DNA from: JAPOKJ01 sp031421635
Lineage (GTDB): Bacteria > Pseudomonadota > Gammaproteobacteria > Burkholderiales > Burkholderiaceae_E
NCBI GenBank assembly: GCA_031421635.1
Contig: JANOPA010000064.1
Location: 169,104 to 233,103 of the forward strand
Reading direction: 5' to 3'
DNA: 64,000 nucleotides
Position 1 is the first letter of the stretch; each line of letters starts with the position of its first letter. Below the pieces are notes generated by a model that was not told the origin of the DNA, did no database searches, and saw nothing but the letters and a program-made list of their open reading frames with translations. The position numbers and the translations under genes were made by a program. Shown piece by piece: positions 42,940 through 51,814 of this stretch.

Positions 42940-45213
42940 TTACGGATTGTTCGTCGACACTGCCGTCGCAGCGGGAACGCAGGTCACGTCGACATTGTTG
43001 ACATTAGCATTCGTAACCGTCCCGCTACCATTCGCAACCGAACAGCTATACCCTGAAGGGTTGGATTGCACGCTCACGTCATAGCTCGTACCGACCACTA
43101 AAGCGATGGGGAAAGCGTATGGAGAGCTAGAAGCTGCCACAGTCACAGTCTGACTTCCGTTGGACAAAATCAAGTTGCCGCCTTGGTTCGCCGCATAACC
43201 ACTCACCGCCCCCCCCACTCTTCGGGTCGGAAGACTGCAGGTCACTTTCACCGTGTTTATGGTGCCAGACACCGTCCCAGTGGCAGCGGTGACGCTACAG
43301 GTATTGGCCGTTGGTTGAGCCTCCACCATCACAAGATACTCCGTTCCAAATGCTAAAGGCGTCGGGAACTGAAAAGTGGATGCGCCCGAGGGCACCGTAA
43401 TAAATTCACTTCCAGCGCCCAAGATTAAACCACTGCTGGTCAATCCAGAAACTGTGCCACCCAAGGCGAAGGTTGAAGTGCTACAGGCAATCGAGATATT
43501 GCCCACCGGGGCAATACCCATGATCCCGCTACCATTGCCGATGGAACAGGCAAGACTCATTGGTTGCGTTTGTACAATCACCGCATAACTACTTCCGAAG
43601 GGTATCGACCTAGGAAACGTGAAGCTCGAAGCGCCAGGGCTAATTGCGACGGTTTGGCCGCCCGAGGAGAGTGCCAAACCGAGACTCGAAAGGCCCGTGA
43701 TGGTACCGCCCAAGGCATAGCTATCGACGGCACAAGAGAGGCTCACCGAGGTCACTGCGCTATTCGCGATGACACCCACATTATTGGCGAGCGTACAGGT
43801 AGACCCCACGGGCTGCGCCTGAACCGTCACGGTATAACCGGTGCCTGACGCAATGGCATTCGCAAAGGTGAAAACACTTTGCCCGGCCGAAACCGGCAAG
43901 ACTTGCCCTCCGCTCGTTAAAATCAGCCCATTCGCGACCAATCCGCTCACCGTACCGCCCAGCGAACTCGTAATTGCGTTGCAGGCCACGGCGACATTCG
44001 AGACCGTCGAGGTCACGAACACGCCTGCATTATTGGACAGACTACAGGTGAGACCAGAGGGCTGGCTTTGAATGTTGACGGCGTACAAGGCTCCTTGTGG
44101 AAACCCTATGGGAAAGACAAACGAACTCGCGCCGACGGGAATAGTGAGCGTTTGGCCTCCAGCACTCAAGGTAAGCGCTCCCGTTGCACTTCCGCGCCCC
44201 GTTACACTTCCGCCGAGCGTATAAGTCACGGCACCGCACACAACACTTAAGCTTGAAGCGTTAGCAGAAGCCGCATTACCCGATGCGTTATTCACCACGC
44301 ACACTGCACCATTGGGCTGAGTGCCCACCGTGACGTTATAAGTCGCCCCGGAACTCAGCAGGTTCGCGAATTTGAAGTTGCTACTCCCGGGCGCAATCGT
44401 AATGGACTCGCCACGGTTCGTAAGCACCAAACCAGCGTTGCTTCCCAGACCAGTGACCGCTCCGCCGACGGGAAACAGCGGCGTAATGACCGTCGGACCA
44501 TTGACAATCTTGGTGACCGAAACAGTATCGAGGACCGCATCGTAGCCCGTTCTGTCAGGTCGGAACGGCACTCGAAGCGGATCGAAAGTGGCAGGATTTA
44601 GCCCTGCACTAACAATTTGAGAGGACACATCAAGCGCAAGCTTGCGCTTGGCAATTTCTATCGCTGCGAGGTTGGCAGCCAATATTGCCGGGGTTAACTG
44701 GCTAGAACCACTAAGCCCCGCGGAGACTGCAATATCCGAAACGATTTTGTCGGTTAGGCCACTTAAATTGATTGTAATAAATCCGCGAACCTTGATGGGT
44801 TCGGTGGAGAGTGAGTACCAAAGCGAGCCATCCGGGCGAGTGACGCTGGCGATCAACGGAGGTGTGAAGCCATCGATTCGAACACGATAATAGCCCTGAG
44901 CATCGGTTGTAGACGTTACGCGGTGCCCCGCATTGTCGATGATCACCACGGTTGCATTGGGCAGTGCGGCGCCATCGCCCGCCGACCCATCGGCACCAGA
45001 GGCGGCAGAATCACCGCCGCCAAATGAGCTTTCGGCCACGGTTTGGCCAAAGCTGTCAATCATTAAGGAAAGTAATGCCCCAACGGGAGCGGATCCACTC
45101 CCGCCTCCACTACCGCCGCCGCAAGCGCTAAGAGCGCCTAAAAGTAAGCAAAAACAAGCTGCTACCCATTGTTTAACTAAACGTCCAACGGCCATGCTCG
45201 AGATCAAATTCAT
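42940..45213 (-). CDS. Large lipoprotein with six ~83-residue tandem repeats
   Basis: From ATG 45213 it is 757 residues with a lipoprotein signal (WVAACFCLLLGALSAC, Cys31) followed by a Gly/Ser linker. Residues ~45-155 form a carboxypeptidase-regulatory-like domain with a GADGSAGDGAALPNATVVII motif that is shared with the lipoprotein at 60768-63044. After a ~100-residue helical part (LTPAILAANLAAIEIAKRKL) six tandem repeats follow, each starting (L/V)GG.V.G and ending in a Cys, with a second Cys after Q.QP.... The last ends at the stop. Repeat-built, lipid-anchored surface protein; adhesion or matrix roles are inference. It opens the run of envelope genes on this strand. Confidence 0.85.
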   Translation of the reverse strand: MNLISSMAVGRLVKQWVAACFCLLLGALSACGGGSGGGSGSAPVGALLSLMIDSFGQTVAESSFGGGDSAASGADGSAGDGAALPNATVVIIDNAGHRVTSTTDAQGYYRVRIDGFTPPLIASVTRPDGSLWYSLSTEPIKVRGFITINLSGLTDKIVSDIAVSAGLSGSSQLTPAILAANLAAIEIAKRKLALDVSSQIVSAGLNPATFDPLRVPFRPDRTGYDAVLDTVSVTKIVNGPTVITPLFPVGGAVTGLGSNAGLVLTNRGESITIAPGSSNFKFANLLSSGATYNVTVGTQPNGAVCVVNNASGNAASANASSLSVVCGAVTYTLGGSVTGRGSATGALTLSAGGQTLTIPVGASSFVFPIGFPQGALYAVNIQSQPSGLTCSLSNNAGVFVTSTVSNVAVACNAITSSLGGTVSGLVANGLILTSGGQVLPVSAGQSVFTFANAIASGTGYTVTVQAQPVGSTCTLANNVGVIANSAVTSVSLSCAVDSYALGGTITGLSSLGLALSSGGQTVAISPGASSFTFPRSIPFGSSYAVIVQTQPMSLACSIGNGSGIMGIAPVGNISIACSTSTFALGGTVSGLTSSGLILGAGSEFITVPSGASTFQFPTPLAFGTEYLVMVEAQPTANTCSVTAATGTVSGTINTVKVTCSLPTRRVGGAVSGYAANQGGNLILSNGSQTVTVAASSSPYAFPIALVVGTSYDVSVQSNPSGYSCSVANGSGTVTNANVNNVDVTCVPAATAVSTNNP
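42979..44469 (-). repeat. Six tandem coding repeats of about 248 bp
   Basis: Protein repeats begin at the GG of PVGGAVTGLG, LGGSVTGRG, LGGTVSGLV, LGGTITGLS, LGGTVSGLT and VGGAVSGYA. Each unit has the pattern GG.V.GL...GL.L...GQ..... .....F.F......G..Y.V.V..QP....C......G.........V.V.C. The six units have diverged enough to be old duplications, not a recent expansion. Confidence 0.85.
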
Positions 45214-45399
45214 TGTTCGGCGCCTAAGGTTAATCCCCGACCCAGATTCATAATTCCGGGCGAAAACAGCGACCATCATGGTAAAGCAACACCAAATGAC
45301 GCTCGATGCAATATAACCTTATATTACATTTAACCTAGCCGCAATCTTTTAGTTTTTGTCATTCAGTACGTCCAAAATCTTGGCGATCAAGACCGCGCG

Positions 45400-46359
45400 C
45401 TAGTAACCCTTGGATCGGTCGGCGTTTCCGCTCACCACCGCGAAGGAGAGCATTTTCTGCAATTTACTCAGGATTTGGTCGGCGGCTGGTCGCATCAATG
45501 TCGGTGCGGAGCTATGGGGGGTGACGATCGCTTTAGGATGAGACCAGAACGGGCTGTCGACTGGTAAGGGTTCTGTGTCGAACACATCCAGACACGCGCC
45601 CGCTAACTGGCCCGAGTCCAGCGCGCTCACAAGCTCTGATTCGTTGACCAAGGCGCCTCGTGCAAGATTGATGACATAGGAACTCCTAGGCATCATCGCT
45701 AGTGTCTCAGCGCGCACAATATGTCGGGTTAGTGGGGTCGCCGGGGCCAAAACAATGAGTACTTTCGACGCTGCCATGAAGCGCTCCAACTGACCCTCGA
45801 ATTGAACGCCTTCAATGACCTTCGGAGTGGTTGCAAATCCGGTCACCTTGAACCCGTCATTGGCGAACGCACGCGCTACTGATGAGCCTAATTTGCCCAG
45901 GCCCAATACTCCCACCGGCATTTGAGATCGATCCAAGGCATAGCGTTCCCGCCAACCTCGCCACTCATGTCGTGCTTGCTGGTCTCGATAGCGTGCAAAG
46001 TCGTACATCCACTCCAGCACTTGATGGCGGCAATAGTCAGTCATCTGCTGGGCCATGCCAGCGTCTTCCAGACGTATGATTGGCACATGGTCGGGAACCC
46101 TGCCCACCATTGCCGGATTATCAAAGAAGTAATCCAGACCTGCACCCATATTGAAGAATGCTTTGAGATGCGGATGGTTAGCGAAAAACTGTGGGTGCGG
46201 TCGCCAACCAATCGCGTAGTCGGCTTCGGGCATGGTATCGCTATCTTTTTGAAGGGCCTTAACTTGAGCTGGTAAACCGATCAAAAGTAACTTCTCTTGA
46301 ACCAGCTCTACCCAGCGAGTCGCCTCCTTCGCGCTCGGACAACAGATCACAATCTTCAT
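45400..46359 (-). CDS. ghrA: GhrA-like glyoxylate/hydroxypyruvate reductase (D-2-hydroxyacid dehydrogenase)
   Basis: 319 residues of the D-isomer 2-hydroxyacid dehydrogenase family, GhrA branch. NAD(P)-binding: PVGVLGLGKLGSSVARAFANDGF; catalytic region: NLARGALVNESELVSALDSG (Arg), DVFDTEPLPVDSPFWSHP (Glu) and IVTPHSSAPT (His). It reduces glyoxylate or hydroxypyruvate with NAD(P)H. Its ATG overlaps the liuD stop by 4 bp, an odd partner for leucine catabolism; it may act on an alpha-keto acid, or simply share the transcript. Oxalate genes 9 kb away offer another metabolic link (glyoxylate), but this is inference. Confidence 0.87.
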   Translation of the reverse strand: MKIVICCPSAKEATRWVELVQEKLLLIGLPAQVKALQKDSDTMPEADYAIGWRPHPQFFANHPHLKAFFNMGAGLDYFFDNPAMVGRVPDHVPIIRLEDAGMAQQMTDYCRHQVLEWMYDFARYRDQQARHEWRGWRERYALDRSQMPVGVLGLGKLGSSVARAFANDGFKVTGFATTPKVIEGVQFEGQLERFMAASKVLIVLAPATPLTRHIVRAETLAMMPRSSYVINLARGALVNESELVSALDSGQLAGACLDVFDTEPLPVDSPFWSHPKAIVTPHSSAPTLMRPAADQILSKLQKMLSFAVVSGNADRSKGY

Positions 46360-48473
46360 GAAGCTTGGAACTCCAGCAGCAAGGCACCTTCGGCGACCTG
46401 ATCCCCTACGCCGTAGGCAAATGAGGCGACCGTACCGTCGCGCGGGGCGGTCAGGGTGTGTTCCATTTTCATAGCTTCCATCACCAAGAGCGCCTGTCCT
46501 TGTTTCACCACTGACCCCTTTTCTACCAACAAGGCGATTACTTTGCCAGGCATAGGCGCCGTGAGCTTTCCCTCTGTAGCAGCCTCACCCTCGACATCTG
46601 CGGTGAGGGGCCGATGCCTGACGCTCAACAAACCCTGCTCACTGAAGAGGCTGACTTGATGGCTCACCTCATCATAGTAGGCATGTACCTGGAAACGCTC
46701 CGAGCCAAGCAGGCCGCTTAGTTCATGGGTATCAGAGTTCCAAGCAAGCTCCGCCAGGCAGACAGGTGTTGTAGTCGCCATCGGGTGCTCCGAATGAGCT
46801 AAGGCCGATGCCCCTGCAACTTTAGAACTCAATACAACAGCATGTTGAATCAAATAGCCCTTGGCCGCGTAAGTAACATGAACAGCATGAATTTCCGTCG
46901 AGTCAGGGGCTGCAACCTCAAAACGAATGACTCTCTGCTGGCGGCCTGTATTACGCCAGCCGTCTTGCGTGGCCCAGGGGTCAGCGGGGAACCTTGAGTG
47001 ACGCTGCTTCATCGCTAGTGCCTTGGCCTCCATCATCATGACCAGACCACAGGCCATCGCCAAGTTGCTTAAACCTGGAGGCTTGGCAAGCGGAATCAAT
47101 TGCGCTTTATCACGCTCAATTAAGCCCGTATCAAGCGTACCGGATTTGAAGGCAGGGTTTTCCATCAAGCGCTTCAAGAACTCAATATTGGTACTGGGCC
47201 CAACCACTTGAAAATCATCCAAGGCAGATCGCATACGCGACACCGCCTGTTCTCGATCTGCGCCCCACACGATTAGCTTCGCAATCATTGGGTCATAAAA
47301 CGGGGTGATGGAATCCCCTGATCGCACGCCACTGTCCACCCGTACAGCGGCGGGGTGAGGGCGCTGCTGTCCCGTGAAACTCACGGCCTCCGGAGTTCTC
47401 ATGTATTTCAACTTGCCTACCGAGGGCAGGAACCCCTTGTCGGGGTTCTCAGCATAGACCCGAGCTTCGATTGAATGTCCGTCAATGCGTAGCTCGGCCT
47501 GTGTCGCAGGCAGGGCGAAACCGGCGGCCACTTTGAGCTGCCATTCGACCAGGTCGAATCCGGTAATCATTTCGGTGACCGGATGCTCGACCTGCAAACG
47601 AGTATTCATTTCCATGAAGAAAAAATTACCCGCTTGGTCGGCGATAAACTCTACGGTGCCCGCGCCTTGGTAGCCCACCGCTACAGCTGCTGCGACCGCG
47701 GCCTCGCCCATTGCCTTTCGGCGCTCGGTCGTCATGCCCGGCGCGGGCGCTTCCTCAATGACTTTCTGGTGACGGCGCTGCACTGAGCAGTCGCGCTCAA
47801 ACAAAGACACGCAGCCCCCGAGCGAATCCGCGAACACTTGAATCTCCACATGCCGTGGCTGTTCAACATAGCGCTCCACCAAGACCTTGTCATCGCCAAA
47901 AGCATTAATGGCTTCTCGCTTACAACTACTTAACGCCGCTGCAAACTCTGCGCTGTTACGCACGATCCGCATACCTTTGCCACCACCGCCCGCACTGGCT
48001 TTGATCATGAGCGGATAACCGATGCGATCTGATTCGGCTTGCAAAAACTCTGGTGCCTGATTGTCGCCGTGATAGCCCGGCACCAAGGGTACTTTTGCTT
48101 TCTCCATCAAGGCTTTGGCGGCAGATTTACTGCCCATGGCAGCGATGGCCGAGGCAGGAGGCCCGATGAACACCAATCCGGCCGCTGCGACCGCCTTGGC
48201 GAAGTTCTCATTTTCAGACAGAAAACCATATCCTGGATGAATGGCTTGAGCGCCGCAACTCTTGGCAATCTCCAAGACCCTATCGCCCAGCAGATAGGAT
48301 TCTTTGGCCGCTGCAGGGCCCAGTCGGTAGGCCTCATTGCAGACCTGAACATGCTTGGCTAGAGCATCCGCATCGGAATAAACAGCAACGGTTTTAATTC
48401 CCATGCGGCGCGCTGTAGCCGCGACTCGGCAGGCAATTTCGCCACGATTGGCGATTAGAATTTTGGTGAACAT
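46356..48473 (-). CDS. liuD: Biotin-containing acyl-CoA carboxylase subunit alpha (3-methylcrotonyl-CoA carboxylase)
   Basis: 705 residues: biotin carboxylase domain (1-450; ANRGEIACRVAATARRMGIK, GGGGKGMRIVRN, EMNTRLQVEHPVTEMITG), a BT-like middle part, and a C-terminal biotin carrier domain with EAMKMEHTLTAP where Lys669 is biotinylated. It uses ATP and bicarbonate to charge biotin; with LiuB it carboxylates 3-methylcrotonyl-CoA. Its substrate is assigned from the adjacent liuB and liuC. The same architecture serves propionyl- or geranyl-CoA carboxylase. Downstream of liuC by 45 bp. Confidence 0.9.
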   Translation of the reverse strand: MFTKILIANRGEIACRVAATARRMGIKTVAVYSDADALAKHVQVCNEAYRLGPAAAKESYLLGDRVLEIAKSCGAQAIHPGYGFLSENENFAKAVAAAGLVFIGPPASAIAAMGSKSAAKALMEKAKVPLVPGYHGDNQAPEFLQAESDRIGYPLMIKASAGGGGKGMRIVRNSAEFAAALSSCKREAINAFGDDKVLVERYVEQPRHVEIQVFADSLGGCVSLFERDCSVQRRHQKVIEEAPAPGMTTERRKAMGEAAVAAAVAVGYQGAGTVEFIADQAGNFFFMEMNTRLQVEHPVTEMITGFDLVEWQLKVAAGFALPATQAELRIDGHSIEARVYAENPDKGFLPSVGKLKYMRTPEAVSFTGQQRPHPAAVRVDSGVRSGDSITPFYDPMIAKLIVWGADREQAVSRMRSALDDFQVVGPSTNIEFLKRLMENPAFKSGTLDTGLIERDKAQLIPLAKPPGLSNLAMACGLVMMMEAKALAMKQRHSRFPADPWATQDGWRNTGRQQRVIRFEVAAPDSTEIHAVHVTYAAKGYLIQHAVVLSSKVAGASALAHSEHPMATTTPVCLAELAWNSDTHELSGLLGSERFQVHAYYDEVSHQVSLFSEQGLLSVRHRPLTADVEGEAATEGKLTAPMPGKVIALLVEKGSVVKQGQALLVMEAMKMEHTLTAPRDGTVASFAYGVGDQVAEGALLLEFQAS

Positions 48474-48518
48474 TTGAGCTCCTGAATTATCAATGGGGCG
48501 TGAGCTTTGGACTCGAGA

Positions 48519-49349
48519 CTAAGACTCAAGCTTAGGCACCCAGGAGGGCTTGCGTTTCTCGAAAAACGCGGCAATACCCTCTTGTGCATCATCGGTGGCG
48601 CGCACCTTGGCTATTCTCGCGGCAGTCTCATTCATCACCTGATCGCCAATCGGCATAGTGACCACATCGCGGATCAAGCGCTTGGTTTCATTCAGGGCAT
48701 TCGGGCTACCCTGAACCAGGTGACCAAGGATGGCGTTCACCTTGGCATCAAAATCTTCGGGCTGGGCGATGTCGTGCACGAAGCCAATGCGATAGGCTTC
48801 GGCAGCATCGAGGACTTCCGCAGTCAGCATGTAGCGACGCGCATTTGGCTCCCCCATCGCCTTAATGACATACGGGCTAATCATGGCCGGGATCAGCCCT
48901 AGCTTAACCTCAGACAAACAAAATTTTGCGTCGCTGCTGGCAATCGCAATGTCGCAAGCTGAGACCAGTCCCATGCCGCCCGCAAACGCCGACCCTTGCA
49001 CTCTTGCCACGACCGGTTTTGGACTCTCATAAATTTGCCGCAGCACCATGGCCAGCTTGACCGAATCCTTGCGGGCTTCTTCGGCACTCATCGACCTTGC
49101 GGTTTTCATCCAGGTGAGATCGCCACCCGCACAGAAGGCTTTGCCGCGCCCGGCCAGTAAAATTACGCGCACGGTATCGTCGGCAATTGCGGCACCGATC
49201 GCATCAAAAAGTTCAACGAACATTACGTCGTTCATGGCATTACGCACGTCGGGGCGGTTTAGCCACACTTGGGCGATACCGTTGGCGTACTCGGTTTCAA
49301 TGGTGGTGTACTGAGTCGGTGACAGAACGTTGGGGGTTTGCGGGCTCAT
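48519..49349 (-). CDS. liuC: Enoyl-CoA hydratase family, probable methylglutaconyl-CoA hydratase
   Basis: A 276-residue crotonase: VWLNRPDVRNAMNDVMFVEL, AGRGKAFCAGGDLTWMKTA (oxyanion-hole Gly region), VQGSAFAGGMGLVSACDIAIAS and the LGLIPAMISPYVIKAMGE segment. Within the liuB-C-D order it should hydrate 3-methylglutaconyl-CoA to HMG-CoA. 17 bp after liuB; ATG 49349. The family alone would not fix the substrate. Confidence 0.87.
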   Translation of the reverse strand: MSPQTPNVLSPTQYTTIETEYANGIAQVWLNRPDVRNAMNDVMFVELFDAIGAAIADDTVRVILLAGRGKAFCAGGDLTWMKTARSMSAEEARKDSVKLAMVLRQIYESPKPVVARVQGSAFAGGMGLVSACDIAIASSDAKFCLSEVKLGLIPAMISPYVIKAMGEPNARRYMLTAEVLDAAEAYRIGFVHDIAQPEDFDAKVNAILGHLVQGSPNALNETKRLIRDVVTMPIGDQVMNETAARIAKVRATDDAQEGIAAFFEKRKPSWVPKLES

Positions 49350-49366
49350 TTGCTTTGCTCGTTCGA

Positions 49367-50974
49367 TTAAATTCTGAATACGCCGAATTTGGTTTCGGGT
49401 ATCGGGGCATTCAAGGTGGCGCTCATCGCGAGGCCCAGAACGCGACGGGTATCGGCGGGATCAATGACGCCGTCGTCCCAAACTCTGGCGGTGGCATAGT
49501 AAGGGTGGCCTTCATGCTCGAACTGATCGAGCAAGGGCTTCTTGAAGGCAAGCTCTTCCTCGGCGCTCCACTTACCGCCCTTACCTTCAATACCTTCACG
49601 ACGCACCGTCGCCAAAACACTGGCGGCTTGCTCACCACCCATGACACTGATACGCGCGTTGGGCCACATCCACATGAAGCGTGGCGAGTAAGCTCGGCCG
49701 CACATGCCGTAGTTGCCAGCGCCGAAGCTGCCCCCGATAATGATCGTGAACTTGGGGACCTGCGCGCAAGCGACCGCTGTCACCATTTTGGCGCCATGGC
49801 GGGCGATACCTTCGTTCTCATATTTTCTGCCAACCATGAAGCCAGTGATGTTTTGCAAGAACAGTAGGGGAATTTTGCGCTGGCAGCACAATTCAATAAA
49901 GTGCGCGCCTTTGTTCGCCGAATCTGAAAACAGTACACCGTTGTTGGCGACGATGCCAATCGGCATGCCTTGAATGTGCGCAAAACCGCAGATCAAGGTG
50001 GTTCCAAAACGAACCTTGAACTCATCGAACTGAGAGCCGTCCACCACCCTGGCGATGATCTCGCGCACATCATAGGGCTTACGAGTGTCAGAGGGAATCA
50101 CACCGTAGATTTCCTCGGCGGCATAGAGAGGCTCATGGGGTGTTTGAAGAAGAACATCGGGCGATTTTTTACGGTTCAAACTAGCAACAATTTGCCGAGT
50201 CAGGGCCAGCGCGTGTTCATCATCCTGTGCAAGATGGTCGGCCACTCCAGACAGTCGGGTATGTACGTCGCCTCCGCCCAGATCTTCTGCGCTCACCTCT
50301 TCGCCAATGGCTGCTTTCACGAGGGGCGGCCCACCCAGAAAGATCGTCCCTTGATTCTTAACGATAATGGTCTCATCACTCATTGCGGGCACATAAGCGC
50401 CACCGGCCGTACATGAGCCCATGACAACCGCAATTTGCGGAATGCCCTGAGCTGACATAGTGGCCTGGTTGTAAAAGATACGGCCGAAATGCTCCCGGTC
50501 CGGGAAGACCTGATCTTGGTTAGGCAAATTAGCACCGCCAGAGTCCACCAAATACAAACAAGGCAGGCGATTTTCCCGTGCCACCTCTTGCGCACGGAGA
50601 TGCTTCTTGACCGTCATCGGGTAATAGGTGCCGCCCTTGACAGTTGCATCATTACAGACGATTACACACTCCTGCCCGCTCACTCGACCAATACCAGTAA
50701 TCACACCGGCACCAGGAGCGTCGTTGTTATACATATTGAGAGCGGCAAGAGGTGAGAATTCTAAGAAAGGTGTACCGGGATCGAGCAAACCCGTGACTCG
50801 ATCACGAGGTAGTAATTTCCCTCGTGCCAAGTGCTTGGCACGAGGAGCCTCACCGCCCCCCAAGATCACTTTTTCGGTTTGAACCTTCAGATCGATCACC
50901 AGACTTCGCATTAGCTCAGCATTGGCTAAGAACTGTGGGTCCCGTGGATTTAATTTTGATTCAAGCGTGCTCAA
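49367..50974 (-). CDS. liuB: Acyl-CoA carboxyltransferase subunit beta (3-methylcrotonyl-CoA carboxylase)
   Basis: 535 residues of the carboxyltransferase family: VIVCNDATVKGGTYYPMTVKK, LPCLYLVDSGGANLPNQDQVFPD, VMGSCTAGGAYVPAMSDE, IGGSFGAGNYGMCGRAYSPRF and WPNARISVMGGEQAASVL, all standard for MccB. I place the start at TTG 50974 because AGGAG lies 6 bp upstream and homologs begin STLESKLNPRDPQF; the longer frame at 51004 overlaps the TetR gene more deeply. Its start overlaps the tetR-type gene by 14 bp, so the regulator and the pathway are one transcript. Confidence 0.93.
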   Translation of the reverse strand: MSTLESKLNPRDPQFLANAELMRSLVIDLKVQTEKVILGGGEAPRAKHLARGKLLPRDRVTGLLDPGTPFLEFSPLAALNMYNNDAPGAGVITGIGRVSGQECVIVCNDATVKGGTYYPMTVKKHLRAQEVARENRLPCLYLVDSGGANLPNQDQVFPDREHFGRIFYNQATMSAQGIPQIAVVMGSCTAGGAYVPAMSDETIIVKNQGTIFLGGPPLVKAAIGEEVSAEDLGGGDVHTRLSGVADHLAQDDEHALALTRQIVASLNRKKSPDVLLQTPHEPLYAAEEIYGVIPSDTRKPYDVREIIARVVDGSQFDEFKVRFGTTLICGFAHIQGMPIGIVANNGVLFSDSANKGAHFIELCCQRKIPLLFLQNITGFMVGRKYENEGIARHGAKMVTAVACAQVPKFTIIIGGSFGAGNYGMCGRAYSPRFMWMWPNARISVMGGEQAASVLATVRREGIEGKGGKWSAEEELAFKKPLLDQFEHEGHPYYATARVWDDGVIDPADTRRVLGLAMSATLNAPIPETKFGVFRI

Positions 50975-51665
50975 GTAAAACTCCTGAAGTGCCGACGCGC
51001 CCATTATCAGAAAGAGCCACGCCTAAACTTTGAAAAACCAATTGGGTGTAGAGAATAATCAGATCTTGCTTGGCCATGCGACCGGACTCGTTGAACCAAG
51101 TACCGACACCAGTGAGCATCGCAAGTAGGGCAAAGCTTGTCGCCATGATCTCTGAGGGACGAACCCCGGCCCTGGACGTCACGCTCGTGGGCGCGGAGCG
51201 ATTCAACTTACCGATGCGGAATAAGCCCTCAGAGACTCCCTCCAGCAAAATATTTTGCAAAATTTTTTCATAGCGACGCCGCAAACACACCACCTGCTTA
51301 TAGTCCTCCGGTTCGAGACTGCGCAGTTCCATGTTTGCGACGAACACCTCCTGCCTGCGAAGGGTGTGATATCGAATGTGAAAATCTACAAAGTCCTCGA
51401 GCTGAGTCAAGACGGAACGACCCAAGCTCTGAGTTTCTTCATTCCATCGCTCCAACAAAAACTCAAGATGCTCAATCTGCAACTGAGCAAGAAGCTTTCC
51501 CTTGCTCGGAAAATAGCGATACACCGAGCCAGGCTGAATACCGACCTGCGCGGCGAGTTGACGCAAGGTCATCGCCTCAAAGCCATGCTTGGCAATCAGC
51601 TCAATCGCGGTTTTGCGAATGAGCTGCTCGGTGCGCGCGCCATCTGACCCAGGAGTCCTGCTCAC
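50961..51665 (-). CDS. TetR-family regulator of the liu operon
   Basis: 234 residues. N-terminal HTH: LIRKTAIELIAKHGFEAMTL, RQLAAQVGIQPGSVYRYFPSKGKL. C-terminal ligand domain has HIRYHTLRRQEVFVANMELRSLEPEDYKQV and a helical tail, resembling acyl-CoA-sensing TetR proteins. It is the first gene of the tetR-liuB-liuC-liuD-ghrA unit and overlaps liuB by 14 bp; an operator-like dyad lies 60 bp upstream, so autoregulation is likely. Ligand is probably a branched acyl-CoA (inference). Confidence 0.9.
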   Translation of the reverse strand: MSRTPGSDGARTEQLIRKTAIELIAKHGFEAMTLRQLAAQVGIQPGSVYRYFPSKGKLLAQLQIEHLEFLLERWNEETQSLGRSVLTQLEDFVDFHIRYHTLRRQEVFVANMELRSLEPEDYKQVVCLRRRYEKILQNILLEGVSEGLFRIGKLNRSAPTSVTSRAGVRPSEIMATSFALLAMLTGVGTWFNESGRMAKQDLIILYTQLVFQSLGVALSDNGRVGTSGVLLEHA

Positions 51666-51724
51666 GTTGCTCCAGTCTTACTCATTTTGCTCCTCGCCTT
51701 GGCATCGAAATTAGTTTACCATTA

Positions 51725-51746
51725 ATTGAACGGTTGGCCGTTTAAT
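51725..51746. promoter_or_regulatory. 22-bp dyad, probable TetR operator
   Basis: ATTGAACGG-TTGG-CCGTTTAAT has 9-bp arms matching at 8 of 9 positions. It is located in the 149-bp divergent region between the TetR gene and the MFS transporter gene, 60 bp upstream of the TetR ATG. It is the only strong dyad there and suits a TetR dimer. It could also control the MFS gene. Confidence 0.65.
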
Positions 51747-51814
51747 AATTTCCCGGATGGACCAAAGCGACACGGCAACCAGGGGCTTTTGAGTTAGCGA
51801 TTAAAATCGAAGTT

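Noticed and set aside
49187..49867. 226-residue plus-strand open frame
   Set aside because: Antisense to liuC and liuB, both of which carry clear family motifs; no independent support.
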